A stretch of 64,000 nt of DNA, from assembly GCA_948567375.1 (NCBI GenBank), contig OX419756.1, forward strand, positions 64,308,333-64,372,332, given 5' to 3'. The notes under the pieces were generated by a model. The model was not told where the DNA came from. It was given only the letters and a program-made list of their open reading frames with translations, and searched no databases. The DNA comes from Lunularia cruciata (Eukaryota; Streptophyta; Marchantiopsida; Lunulariales; Lunulariaceae). A program made the translations under genes and the position numbers. Of the stretch, positions 1 through 10,945 are shown one piece after another. The stretch's first letter is position 1; each line of letters opens with the position of its first letter.

Positions 1-131
1 AACCATTCATTCACTAAGGGCTAATGTAGATGTCTAACCTGTGATCTTTGTTAACCTCCCATCCCCTTCTCACCCGCAACCACACAAAAGGGCAAGTTAA
101 ATCCGACTGGAAGTAGGCATTTTAACAGTAC

Positions 132-214
132 CTAGTAATGTCATACACGAGGACCACACCAGCTGCTCCTTTGTAATAAGACTTGTGGACAGAAGGTAGC
201 GCAGTCTGCCGGGC
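132..214 (-). pseudogene. Rab-type small GTPase exon (G3/switch II region), degraded
   Basis: This 83-bp minus-strand exon reads ARQTALPSVHKSYYKGAAG, then VVLVYDITR. It aligns without gaps to the AGQ..(R)SYYRGAAGALLVYDITR block that follows WDT in Rab GTPases. It is bounded by a pyrimidine-rich acceptor ending in CAG (plus 215-230) and a GTACTG donor (plus 126-131), and joins in phase to the exon at 652-791. The invariant G and catalytic Q-E/R context of DTAGQ is changed to ARQT. Rab proteins control vesicle traffic. Later exons (N/TKxD, SAK, prenylated Cys) would lie left of the window. I infer a pseudogene or strongly divergent paralogue. Confidence 0.75.
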
Positions 215-651
215 CTGGCGAATAAAACAAACCAGTCGATGAATACTTAAGCTTCTTAACAAGGTCCAGAGAATCATTCGGCTCCTTGGAATTTTTTTGT
301 TAAGAATCACTGAGAGATCCTAGAAAGTTGCAGGTACTATACCAGAAATTTAAATTACCGTGTATTTACCAGACCTGATATGCGCCAAAAGAAGGTATCA
401 TCTAAATGGAGTTCTTTGCTTGCTTGGGTGGTTCAATCTGGTAAAAGCTTTCTGTGGCCCTGCGTAAATTACAGGGCCCTATACACAAGCATAAGAATTT
501 GACGCAATTACAGATAAGCATCTAGTGAGTATTATAACTTGCATGATAGTCACCATGATGAACCATGCTGATCACTGACTACTACAGCGGCTAAACTTTT
601 GCCATAAACACATCAGGGAGCAGGTTTCGCTGGGGATTTTATATCAGTTAC

Positions 652-791
652 CGAATTCCAGATTTGGAGCTTGATCACTTTGTCTTTTCTTGGTATTGTT
701 AAGGTTCCAAATTCAACTGCAATGTTGGAATCCTGAGCACCTTGGAAGCGCTTCCCGGTGAAATGCATCATTATGCATGCCTTTCCAACGC
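652..791 (-). pseudogene. Rab-type small GTPase exon (P-loop to beta-3), degraded
   Basis: This 140-bp exon carries 46 codons plus two bases. It starts GVGKACIMMHFTGKRFQGAQ, continues SNIAVEFGTLTI (effector/G2 region) and ends KLQIWNS. The family pattern is GVGKSCLL.RFTDKRF..TIGVEFG..KLQIWDT. It is flanked by a TTCTGGGCAG acceptor (plus 792-801) and a GTAACT donor (plus 646-651). The P-loop Ser that binds Mg is Ala, the G2 Thr is Asn (SNIAVEFG), and WDT is WNS, so three nucleotide-contacting positions are altered while splice sites and frame survive. The first exon (the start of GDSGVGK) was not found upstream. Confidence 0.78.
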
Positions 792-1109
792 CTGCCCAGA
801 ACCACTAATAAAGTAAATCATGTGAAGTATTACCTTATCAGCTCAGCTTATCAGAGTTTCCTATCAGCCTTCTACTTGTACGTGGACCCTGACTCGATTA
901 TTCTGTTTCTTCTCATCTGAAACTTGCCTCTGTAAACTCGTGTTTATTCCTTATAGACTGACCAAGGAGTTGAAGCCAGTATAAGTATTGTTAGCCAGAA
1001 CTTGGATCGATAAGCCTGATCCCAGGAGAAGTTTCCAGCCTTCTTTAATTCCTCTGGAAGTGTAGAATATGGGGCGTTATAGCCTTACAGCAAAAATTGG
1101 GAAAAGTAC

Positions 1110-1475
1110 TTTGTTGACTTGTCTTCTCGGGCAGAATAACGGAAACCATCTGAGTACCAGAAGTCCGGAAGTAACGGAAATCGGAAGGCAAACCATCTAC
1201 AGAAGATATTTGAGCAATGGTACGCGGAAGTCGTTCAAGGAACAGGGTCGGCACAACAAATGACAGATACGACTCTAGTAGCGATAAATACCATAACAAC
1301 GCAATGATCGATGCATGTAAAACACAGTCCCGTATTGCCGTCAATCAGAAGATAATGTGCAAACTAAAATTGTTGATTTGTCTTCTTGGGCAGAATAACA
1401 GACACCACCTGAGGATTATAACTCTAGAAAAGCAGAGAAAACCATCTACAGAAGATTATTTTGAGATAGCCACCA
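1110..1475. repeat. Imperfect direct repeat, about 100 bp, 259-bp offset
   Basis: The segment beginning TTGTTGACTTGTCTTCTCGG at 1111 recurs as TTGTTGATTTGTCTTCTTGG at about 1370. Both continue with GCAGAATAAC and end near ACCATCTACAGAAGAT (about 1192 and 1441). The copies differ at many positions, so the duplication is old. No coding meaning was recognised. Confidence 0.6.
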
Positions 1476-2949
1476 GATCAACCACCGTGTCATTCCACTG
1501 GAGAAGCCATTCCTGATCTGGGAGAAACTGGAATAGCTCCTAAATAGGATCGACAGGAAATTGAAGGTATACAGCCACTTGAGACTTTCCAGTCGAACAA
1601 GACAACGGATCAGAGGAGTACCGATTAATCACCATTGAAGACTAAGAAACCTTAATCATAGTGCTTTTAAAGTCCCCAAGCTCGAGAAAATTAGACGGGA
1701 GGAGAGACTATAAATATTCAACCGCGTATACTCTCAATGCTCAGCTCGCCCAGAATCACGAACTCGAAAAGGGGATTGGAAATGAGAACAAAGTAAGTAA
1801 GATGGAAGTAGAACAAAGAGGTTCAGACTGAAATAAAATCTACCGAACAAACCTGGATCGCCGACTATTATAAACTTCATGAGTTGGGTTGTCCCCGATA
1901 CCGAAGGCATCTTGCCTCCTTCCTTTCTTCCTTCAGCTGTTGCAGTATTCTCCTTTCAGCAAATCTCCAATCTGTCCAATGTCTTCGCCGCCAGAGGATC
2001 TGGACGAGCAGTTACGAATGCAAGGAGGTCCAAACAGTACCTCAGTCATTTCTTGATGTAACACAGAAACTTGGAACTGAGATGCTCAACAAGTGCAGTT
2101 ATCGTTCTAGCACTGACGGAGGACATGATTCACATGTCACATCGCTTGTATCCAGAACATAAACGAAAACCCAAAATGTACGTCTCGTTAGCTTGGCCTC
2201 GGATCCCAGACCAACAGCCATCGGACACTGCCCTTTCAGCATCATGCTCATTCAATCCAACAATCTACTGTAGAAAGACAAAGTATGGATGTTGCTTCAT
2301 TGAATCAACCATCTCTTAAATGGGAGCATGAGATAGAAAACTCTTGCTTAAACAATATAGTATACTCTGCAACACTCAAAACTGATTTGGCCTCACTACT
2401 CGGTGTGTTTCTTTCTTTCAATACCGAGTCTGGAAAGACTTATGGTAACTCCAATCCCCAATGTGCACATAGACACTCTAAAGAACTGACTCACAAAATT
2501 AGAACACTCTTTTGATAAATTCCATAGATTGAACTCGACGAAACTTTCGGATTAGCAAGATTTCAGACGGATAAAGGTTCCGTCCTTTTATGCACATAGA
2601 ATTTATTAAGTTAACATGTGTTGTTTTTAATAGAAAGAAAAATTTGTATAATATTATACAATACTAATAATGTTCTGGAAGTAACAAGTCGTGTTCATTT
2701 CAAGGGATTTAAATTAATTAATTTTAATCTAACAAGAGAACGGAGCTGAAGGACATCGCCAAGTCCTTACGCCTATCGGTGTAAAATACATACTAAGAGT
2801 AAATAAACGTACATTTTCTAGAGAGTAAAATTTCCATGATAAACTCTGTTTATAGGAGAAAAATTCCTAATCACACACCAAATTATAAGTCTAAATTTTT
2901 GGATCAACTGATATTATCATTATGAATTAACATTGGGGTAACCCACCCA
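1476..2949. other. Unassigned sequence
   Basis: No recognisable gene. A TATA-like CTATAAATATT lies at 1708-1718, about 160 bp before short plus-strand ORFs of 60-92 codons (1879-2515) that resemble nothing I know and overlap in different frames. Composition is less AT-rich than the DNA after 2580. It could be a decayed gene or the far end of the LINE. Confidence 0.3.
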
Positions 2950-4338
2950 TGCGCCAACAAAGCTCAATTTCAGTAGTTAATTCTGCATTCTGTGAAAAGG
3001 CAACCACATAGAACACAAGAAGTGGCTGGTGCAAGTTGAAATAACCAAATGCACAGTCGAGCTAGGATCCAAGAGCTTGCACCCTTGCCGGAGCAAGAGT
3101 GAAAACATGCTCTTGTGGCACGAGGAATGGACGAGTCAACTAAGAGAGAAAGTAGTATATGTTGACATTATCACTCTATCAAGGAAGATTGCAAACCTCT
3201 GGTCCAATTTTAAAATAGAAGCAAAGGATGGAAGGTACTCCCGTGCCCGTGGAGAAAGACTATCTCTCATCTACCGTAATAACACCTAGAGAGAAAAGGA
3301 TCCATCCTCCACCTCAGTCACATAAGTCTCCAAAATTGGCCTATTAGCAACCACAAAATAGGAAGAAAGTAGCGGTGCCAAGAGAGCCCAACTACCCAAA
3401 GATGTTATAAGTGTCATCTCCTCCATAGATAATAGGCCTACCTCTCCGTATAAGATTAGTAGATATGTTTGTCTACGTGCCAAATCCCCTTTTACACACT
3501 CAAAAGTCCATGGTCCAATGATATCACAAAGACTCACATAATCCTCCGATCAAAAGGTCTCAAACATGATAGGAAAGTCAAGGAAGGAAGAACCGTGTGG
3601 AGAAGGTAAGTTGATTAATGAGCAATACTAGAGGAGAGTATACTAAATTCCACTAGTGGATCTCCTAGTAGAGAAAGGTCATCCACATGGAGAACATCCA
3701 CTACAAGGCAACATGAAGCATGCGACAAAATCCTTGGTTCCTATTGGCACTCCAAATATAGATAGTCCATCTGTAGATATGACACAACTCTTTGGAAGCT
3801 CAAGGTGGGGAGGGATACCTAAAGAGGACCATGCTCTGCACTTTGACACCTTGACTCTCAAGCCTACAAAATGTAGCTTGGTAGTCAAGTGATCAAAGGC
3901 CTGTCTAATTTGATCTACGAGGCACACAATGTGTGTATCATTTGCTAAGGAAGGAAATACATAACCTAAGATGGCCAAAGTAGTAGGTAAGAGAGCTTTG
4001 AAGTAAGCCATGGCAAACATTGGTTCCCTTAAAGGATCTCCTTATTGTGTATTGACAATTGATTCCAAGATGGTGACTCCCTTGTGTACCCACCCATGTT
4101 GGTAATAAAGGGAAGCAGGAGAGCAATAGAATGACTACACAAAGGGAATGAGACTCACAAAGGATCTATTGTGCTCTCTAAGCTCTCTAAAGATGGATGC
4201 CCAAGAGACTAACTATTAAAAGTGTTCTCAACATCCACATGTAGGACAACCCACTCTGGATGGATACCTAGGAGTGCCTTGATGCTTAGAGAAATAGCCT
4301 CACAACCTCCAAGTGTAGCTACTTAAACTTGTAAAAGA
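2950..4338 (-). pseudogene. LINE reverse transcriptase, C-terminal half
   Basis: Minus-strand non-LTR retrotransposon reverse transcriptase, downstream half. Readable blocks in order are: VATLGGCEAISLSIKALLG (about 4320-4260), HPEWVVLHVDVENTFNS (about 4250-4200), QGDPL-type RT motif as GDPLREPMFAMAYFKALLP (about 4050-3990), the catalytic YADD-equivalent as SLANDTHIV (about 3950), and LHFVGLRVKVSKCRAWSS with VISTDGLSIFGVPIGT (3860-3740). A C-terminal segment containing LGSWALLAPLLSSYFV follows (3450-3350), then CSGKGASSW-like text (about 3090). The catalytic pair is ND rather than DD, and there are several stops and frameshifts. The missing N-terminal half is at 8214-9240, beyond the inserted element A. 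Confidence 0.8.
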
Positions 4339-4821
4339 CCGAGGAGAGAAATAGGAGAATGGAAGATCAAAGTAAAAGATCATATTAGGACTTTTGAATG
4401 AGAGACACTCCAGATTCCTAGCATGAGCTTGGGCTTTGGTATTTATAGGGAAGAATATAAGGCTCTTGAGAAGCTTCTCAAAAGCTTCCTAAAAGCTATT
4501 TTCTTAGAGTACAAACCAAGCTAACCAGAAAGCTTCTCAAGAAGCTTTTTTTAGAAGCCGCCTACTTGGTGGGCAAGCTAAGCTAGTTTGGAAGCTTCCT
4601 TCTCAAAACCACTTACTTGGCATGCAAGCTAAGCTAGCCAGGAAGCTTCCCAAGAAGCTTCCTCCAAGAAGCCACCACTTGGGATGCACGTTACCCAATC
4701 TTGGAAGGTACCAAGTAGCTTCTTAGATGCTTCTAGAATATTTTTTTAATTGCTGGCTAATTTGGCCTTTTTGCTACTTCATTAGTCTTGGCTACTTGTT
4801 GGTAAACTCCATATTGTAACA
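4339..4821 (-). repeat. Element A 3' LTR
   Basis: Matches 7838-8213 over most of its length, including the GCATGAGCTTGG block and repeated AAGCTTCTCAAGAAGCTT units. In element sense it begins TGTTACAATATGG, immediately after a purine-rich AATGGGAGAATA (plus 4822-4835) that can serve as polypurine tract. It holds an extra copy of the AAGCTAAGCTAG..AAGCTTCC unit compared with the 5' LTR. The segment 4339-4394 has no counterpart in the 5' LTR but is needed to reach the point where LINE sequence resumes. Confidence 0.75.
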
Positions 4822-4839
4822 TATTCTCCCATTACTAAT

Positions 4840-5160
4840 TGAGGACGTCCTCATCACCATGGAAGCTTCAAACTCCTGGATAGTTGTTTGTGCATTTTGG
4901 AGATGAAGAAAGAGACTTCCAAGTGGCATCATGAAGGAGATATCTTTTTCAAAGGACTTTGTACTCCATATGTTGTTGGTGGCTACGTTGAATGTGGTGA
5001 CGTGCAAGGATACAATCAACTTCATACTCTTCATCATCATTGATAGGGATGAGAAGAGGAAGAGGTTGGACACAAGAGGAAAAGGAAGATGGATTAGAAA
5101 CAAAAGGCTTCAACTTCGAAACATGAAAGACACGGTAGATTTGCATATAATAAGGCAAGG
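4840..5160 (-). pseudogene. Element A integrase C-terminus with chromodomain
   Basis: The minus strand reads VFHVSKLKPFVSN, then a proline-rich gap, EEYEVDCILARHHIQ and finally EYKVL..YLLHDATW. This is the HVSxLKP box that ends Ty3/gypsy integrases followed by a chromodomain (YEVE.IL......EYLVKWKGYP..EATWEP). Chromodomains of this class bind methylated histone H3 and bias integration to heterochromatin. The WKGY core is damaged (stop at the W position). Assigning element A to the chromoviruses rests on this domain. Confidence 0.75.
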
Positions 5161-6260
5161 CAAGTCAATAAGCAATTGGAGAAATGATTTGGATGATATC
5201 AAATGGACCTATCTAATTAGGAGTAAGTTGACAAACTTTGGTATCAAGTGGGAAGGTAGGTTACTAGAAGAAAGCATGACCTTATCACCAAGTTGAAAGG
5301 TGAGATCATGATGATGTTGGTCTGCATATTATTTCTGATAATTTTGAGCAACAAGGAGATGAGATTTGGCTCGCTGTAAGGATAAAGATATTATGGTCAA
5401 GAAGGTAGAAGTATGAAGGACACGAGATGGAGGAGGAGCAAGAAAGGAATTTGGAACAAGTAGCTCTTAGCTAGAATTAAGGAAGAACAAAGAGAATCTA
5501 ATGCTTACCAATTTGGAATTATTGTAGGTAAACTTAGCAATTGCAAGTCATTCATTCCAATTGGTATGATGAAAATTGATAAAGGCACAAAGCATATCCT
5601 CCAAGGTGCAATTTGCACATTTGGTTTGTCCATCAGTTTTAGGATGATAGACCATGGACAAAGCAAGCTTAGTGTCAAGTATCTAGAAGAATTCTTGCCA
5701 AATTTTTTGGTGAATTGAGGATCATGATTGGAGATTAGTACATGAGGCATCTTGTGTTGCTTGAAGACATTGTCAAGGTAGATTGGGGCCAATGTTGGAG
5801 CAACCATTGTATCAAAAGTTGGTGCCAAATGGATTTGCTAAGTAAGCTTACCCAAAAACACCATGATTTTTGTGTGATCTTGCTTTATCTTGGGCAAGGA
5901 GGTAATGAGATCTAAGCTCACATGTTCCCATTGAGCAGATTGGGTGGGATGTGGTTGAATAAGGCCACTTGGTTTCTAATATTGGTCTTGTTGTGTTGGC
6001 AACTCTCACAAGATTGGATAAACTTGCAAACATCTCATGCCATGTTGGGCCACCATTATTGCCATTGTAGGGTACTCAAGATCTTGTCCACACCCATATG
6101 ACCAACAATTGATAAGTCATGGCCTTCTTGAAGGAGCAAAATTCATAAATCACCCTTGGTTGGAGCATAAATTTGGTTCCCATAGAATAAGATGCCTTCC
6201 TTGAAGGAGAAGGTATTGTATTCCTTTTTGTGTGCTAAAAGATGACCATTTGAAAGAAGG
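5161..6260 (-). pseudogene. Element A integrase core
   Basis: Broken Ty3/gypsy DDE integrase. Recognisable parts: IYLDNVFKQHKMPHVLISNH followed by DPQFTKKFGKNSS (second catalytic Asp region, about 5760-5690), a frameshifted TDGQTNVQ-like block and the NFHHTNWNE-like motif (about 5560). The zinc-binding and first-Asp region is decayed at 5850-6240 (CGACHTC-type text not intact). Multiple stops; not functional. Confidence 0.75.
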
Positions 6261-6329
6261 GGTCTTGTTGTTAAGCTATCCTAAACTCAATTTGGATTTG
6301 TGAATCAATTGATATTGTCGTAATTGCTA

Positions 6330-7700
6330 CTGTGATGAGAGGAAGAGATTTCAAATCAAGTCATTGTGATATGGAATTGGGGATGACATGGAACCTATTG
6401 GGTTTGTACTCAAGTTTGAGGTCAAAAAATTTTAGTTGTTACTCTCATCAATGATGTTGATTCTCATGTGCCCCAAATGTAATATCTACAACAAGGGTTT
6501 GTGATCAATTTTCATGATCACATGTTTCTCCAAGAGATAATGCCTCCATACCTTGGTGGCATATATCATTGCTATTTGTTCTCAATCTCAAGCAGAGTAG
6601 TTCCTTTTTGCGGTGTTTAGTCGGCAAGACACAAAGGCAATGGGATACATTCCATCCCATCTGGAAATTCTTATTGTAACACAACTCCAATAGAAAAGTC
6701 AAAATCATCAAAATCAGCCACACAAGGTAGTTGAGGATCATATGGTTAAAGAATGGATCTTGAAGACACCATATGTTTTAGCTTTTGGAATGCTTTTTTG
6801 TGCTTGGTGGTCTACCAAAAGCTTGAGGTCTTCTCCAAGAGGTTGGTCAATGGTGCTACCCCATGAGCATAATAGTGGATGAATTGTTGCTAAAACTTGC
6901 AAATCTATTAAATGCATGCACTACTATGACATCTTTTTGGTAGGCCAATCAATAATGGTGTTGATTTTCTCCTATTCCATTTTGATCCTCTTTGATGAGA
7001 TCTTATGATCCAAGAAGGTAACGTCTTTCTACCAAAAGGCACACTTTGACTTCTTGTAGTAAGACTTTGATTGACGTAGTTATCTTAGGACTTCTTGCAC
7101 ATGATTTGTGTGTTTTGTCTCCATCTTGCTATAGATTAAAATATCATTCAAGAACACCACCATATAAAAATCCAATACCCACCTAATGCATCTGATCCAT
7201 GAAGACTACTAGAGCATTAGTGAGCCTAAAAAGTAGAACCCTCCATTCAAAATACCCATACTTTATATAAAAAAGTAGTGTTTTGCATATCCTCTCTATC
7301 AATGAGAATCTACCAATAGTTACTTCAGAGATCAAATTTGGAGAAGTATCATGCTCCACTCAATTGATCTAGCAAGTCAACAATTGAAGGCAAGGGATAT
7401 AAGTTCTTCACTATTTTTTTTATTGAGGCCATGGTAATCAATATAGAAGCAAAGTCTTCCATTCTTTTTTAGAATAAATACTATTTGATGCTCTCCAAAA
7501 AGATGTACTATGTCATATGAAGTCTTTTTCCAACAACTCTGTCAGTGTTGTTTGAAACTCATCTAACTCCTTTGGTGAGAGTTGGTAGATTGGTCTACTT
7601 ACTAAAGTACTTCTTTGTAATAACTCAATCTTGAAAGGCATACCTCAATTGGAGGGTAATCCTTTGGCAAATCATCCAATAGCACATATGCAAACTCTTG
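6330..7700 (-). pseudogene. Element A reverse transcriptase and RNase H
   Basis: RT begins near 7660 with text equivalent to PFKIELL..PVSRPIYRLSPKELDE. YPLPSIVDLLDQLSGA and FSKFDL follow at 7410-7330. The catalytic palm is decayed near 7150-7180 (FLNDILIYSKM-like). The thumb/connection reads KKSKCAFW-like and ISSKRIKMEWEKIN at about 6950-7060. RNase H follows with DADFDDFDFSIGVVLQ-like text at about 6660-6720. At least ten stops or frameshifts interrupt it. Confidence 0.75.
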
Positions 7701-7837
7701 AACTATTTTCTAAACCATTTCTTGATGAGGCTTTAGGCTCTCCTCAAATTTTCCATTTGTAATTGGCTTGATCCACATTGCAAAAATAATAGTTTATCTT
7801 CCTCCAAAGCTTATTGAACGATAGTTTGTTGCAACAA

Positions 7838-8213
7838 TGAATGAGAGAAACTTGAATGCCTAGCATGAGCTTGGAAGTTGGTTTTTTCAAGGAAGAATAA
7901 AGGCTCATGAGAAGCTTCTCAAGAAGCTTTTTAAAAACTGCTTTTGTAGAGTGCAAGCCAAGTTAACCAAGAAGCTTCTCAAAAAGTTTTCTTCTAGAAA
8001 ATACCTACTTGGCGTGCAAGCTAAGCTAGTTAGGAAGCTTCCCAAGAAGCTTCCTCCTAGAAATCACCACTTGGTATGCACATTACCTAATACTTGGAAG
8101 GTACCAAGTAGCTTCCTAGATGTTTATAGAATATTCTTATAATTCTTGGTTAATTTGACCTATTTGCTTTATCATTAGTCTCAACTAACTTGTTGGTGAA
8201 CTCCAATTGTTAT
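7838..8213 (-). repeat. Element A 5' LTR (truncated)
   Basis: Counterpart of 4395-4821. In element sense it starts TATAACAATTGGAG next to LINE sequence (plus 8214) and stops at 7838, where homology ends directly against pol. It lacks one internal AAGCTT-rich unit present in the 3' LTR. Confidence 0.75.
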
Positions 8214-9240
8214 AGATTGATGTGGACCAAGGTGCTCTTGGAAGTAAATTGATGCTAAAGGGCAATGGTGTGGCTAACCAAGTGCAAAAAGATCTCTCCA
8301 ATAGAAATTGATCTAATGCACTTCTCCATCATGAGAAGTCGACTAACCCCTAAGACTTGACTAACTGACGTAGGGATATCTCTCCTTGCTATTGCTATAG
8401 CCACATGAAATAGCTTAGTAAATCTACTAGAAGGATCATCTGCTCGAAAAAAATCTCTAAGATGATCATATACCATCTCTAACAAGCCTCCTAAAGAGAG
8501 GCGAGGAGCAATGCACAATGCTTGTGCAAAAAGTGACTTATCAAGATATAAAAGCTACTCATGCTAATAATCTAAGACCTCTAATGGTACTCCTTCTCCT
8601 ACCATAGGATGTAGTGAGCATAAGGAAGAGATAGTCTTATCAATGGGACTAGCCATAGACAAAAGGTGTACTGCTCATGTTATTTTACTACTCTTCTACT
8701 TGATCCAATCTCCTAGATCATTGCAATTGAGTGGACTCTATGGTATCTTGTGGCAGAATTTGTCTCCTAAAAAATGCAACCCTAACCAAATCCTCTTGTA
8801 GGGCAGCCAAATATCCCACTTGAAATTGAAAAAATCTAGTAGCCACCTCTCTATGCCTTGCATGTCTTCCTTTAGCATAACAAAGACACCATCTAAGGAG
8901 TAAAAGGAATAAGAACCACGTTAGCTTGCCCAAGGGATCAAGTGGTAGGCAAAAAATCTATCTAGCCTCATCATGGAGTGTATAAGGTAGCCTATGGATA
9001 GATATGGAAATGGAAAACTAGTCTCAAATAACCCTTAAATACAACCAGCCTAAGATGCTAACCACTCGCACGACTTGATCTATATCTTTGGAATGATCAA
9101 CAAAGGGATAGAGGAAGCATGCATAATTTTGAGTGTCATCGCTATCAATGTGGTTGCTTGCCTCACATGAGCATCCCAAGTGGTCTAATCATAGTCCTTG
9201 TGCATCCTTCTCACATAGATCTTTACTCCTTGTAAGGTAA
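8214..9240 (-). pseudogene. LINE reverse transcriptase, N-terminal half
   Basis: Minus-strand text 8933-8718 reads KLTWFLFLLLLRWCLCYAKG followed by REVATRFFQFQVGY, a pre-RT region seen in plant LINEs. 8518-8255 reads RLSLGGLLEMVYDHLRDFFR, SSRFTKLFHVAIAIARRDIP and IRSISIGEIFLHLVSHTIAL. The last matches the conserved RPIAIGEVxYRLVSRTLAL box at the start of the RT domain. Translation continues toward 8214, where element A interrupts it, and resumes at about 4330. Upstream 9000-9240 is more decayed. No endonuclease was recognised. Confidence 0.78.
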
Positions 9241-9739
9241 AGCTTCAATGACACACCGGGTATGATGTATCCCAAGCTGCTCTAGGCGGCCTACATGTGG
9301 AAGTGTAGCCATAGCTAGCACAAGAATAATAGTTGTAACACACAATGCTCCTCTCTATATCTCCCTATACTTGCAAAACCACAACCCCTCACATCCCAAC
9401 TCACAAGAGTAAATACAATTTCTCCAAACCCTAAAAACTATAAACTCTCATTACTTTCAATATCCATCTCAAAAATTTTCAAACTAAGTTCCCATAGACT
9501 CAAGCATCAATACCAAGAAATTTAGAAATAAAAATCTAGACCCATTTGTCTCAATGTGAAGTAGTCATTCTAAATCCTAAAAACTAAAATTATTGATAAC
9601 TTTCTAGTCAATTCTCCATAGCCTTCAATCTAGGTACCAATGGAACTGAAATTGGAAAACAAACACAATCAACTATTCACTCATGTGAAGTATGAAGATG
9701 AGCTCTTTAAAACTCTAGAATACTCTTGCCTCATTTCCC
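9241..9739. other. Unassigned sequence between LINE and element B
   Basis: No ORF or repeat recognised. It may be the decayed 5' part of the LINE. Homology to element B starts sharply at about 9740. Confidence 0.35.
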
Positions 9740-10175
9740 TTGTCATGCCATTTGTAGTGTTGTATCTAGGATTGCTTGACCATTGGAGTTGCAGTGATAA
9801 TAGTTAGAGGTATTTTAGCAGTTTCCCAAAGGTATTTTTGTGTTCAGTGTATTGACTTCACAGTGTGGCCCACTATCACTTTGTACCGTTTGCACCATTG
9901 AGTGTGCCGTCAGCAGGACCGTTAGGGTTCTAGACCTAGCTTGAGTCTAGGGAGATACTTTCAAAGTGCAGCTCCAAAGAGTTCACTTCTCTGATGTTGA
10001 GCCTTTGAGTTCCTGGCTATGGTGGACAGAGGCCAGTGAGTGTCACCTGGATTCTCTTAGCTAGAGTGGGTGTGGCTTGACTATAATCAGTGTCCAATTG
10101 TTAGCAATTTATAAAGTGATAGATCAAGTATTGATTTGAGTTGAGTTGAGTCAAGAGTTGTAAACAATTTGATTA
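9740..10175 (+). repeat. Element B terminal repeat A1
   Basis: From TTGTCATGCCATTTGTAGTG at 9740 to GATTA at 10175 it matches A2 at 19831-20280, as well as 37574-38004, 51506-52630 and the reverse complement of 60649-61101. Unlike the 3' end, it has no copy of the roughly 110-bp B segment (TGTGGCACTTTAGAG..) on either side. Confidence 0.8.
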
Positions 10176-10184
10176 CATCAGAGA
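10173..10184 (+). promoter_or_regulatory. Putative primer-binding site (tRNA-iMet-like)
   Basis: TTACATCAGAG lies directly at the A1 edge and matches the plant initiator-Met primer site TGGTATCAGAG at 8 of 11 positions. Element D has TTACATCAAAG at the same place. Suggestive only. Confidence 0.35.
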
Positions 10185-10639
10185 AGTGAAGTCAGGGGGA
10201 AATTGGGTGCAAAACTACAAGTGTTGGTGGTATCTCCAAGCTCAGTGGATTGTTGGTAGCTTGATCAAAGTTCAGTTTTTCCCTGGTGTGCAAAAGCTTG
10301 TTGCTTGATGTAGATTTGGCAATAAGGCAAATGGTGTGCGGAAGCACTGGCCAATTTTTTAGCAAAGAAGAAGCAAATTTTGAGCAGTGGTTATGATTTT
10401 GAGCTCAAGAGGTGAAGGCAGGACCAATTTGTTGCGAGTTGTGCTCATAAAGTAAAATTGAAGGTGGAGTTGGGAACCTATCCTCATGAATTTGTGATTT
10501 GGAGAAACCTATTTTTCAAATTTGATTGAGAATTAGCGGAGTGAAGAGTTAGCGGAGGATTTGGCGGTCAGCCAACTTTAGGGTTTACATCAAATTTTTG
10601 TTGGAGTTTATGTCAGATTTTGGCCATATTTGGAGGAGT

Positions 10640-10945
10640 TTTGCTGGTTGGCCAAATCTAGAGGAGTTTTGCAAGTTTGGGGGAGTTTTGCCAGATTAGG
10701 AGAGGATTCATGGCAAGAAGCTTTGAGGCATAGGGTAGTGGGCTATGAAAGGCTACAAAGGCCTAGAAGGGCCAACAAGCCAGCTTGTTGGCATGAGGCT
10801 AGCTTTTAGAGTAGACCTTGGTCATTGTTTGGCAAAATCTGCACATTTTGTTAGATTGTGCACAACAGGATTTGACCCCTAGATCTCTTGTTCCTAAACT
10901 GGTGCCCTAGCCAACTGGTCCACTCTCACTTGTTTTTCTAGTGAC
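10640..10945 (-). mobile_element. tRNA-derived SINE-like insertion
   Basis: Element D lacks this segment: its leader runs straight from TTTTGGCCAAAGGAAG to TTTGATTCT (about 38410-38430), while B has about 350 extra bp here. On the minus strand the extra DNA opens with a tRNA-like head: GTGGACCAGTTGGCTAGGGC (A-box-like, plus 10905-10924), then GGGTCAAATCCT (B-box-like, plus 10867-10878), at the spacing of a Pol III type 2 promoter. The body runs toward lower coordinates and has no ORF. I infer a SINE; a poly-A tail and target duplication were not resolved. Confidence 0.55.

Larger units (their letters stand above)
4339..8213 (-). mobile_element. Element A: chromovirus-type Ty3/gypsy retrotransposon, gag deleted
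   Basis: Two diverged direct repeats (7838-8213 and 4395-4821, the latter probably reaching 4339) bracket a 3.0-kb minus-strand pol: RT, RNase H, integrase and chromodomain. Nothing resembling gag, protease or a primer-binding site lies between the 5' LTR and RT, and LTR similarity stops abruptly at 7838. This indicates a deletion that removed the end of the 5' LTR through protease. The element sits inside the LINE, whose coding sequence resumes on both sides. A candidate target-site remnant is CAATC/CAAGT at the two edges, not exact. Confidence 0.85.

Noticed and set aside
1708-2515. A plus-strand gene downstream of the TATA-like box at 1708
   Set aside because: The ORFs are short, overlapping in different frames and show no recognisable domain.
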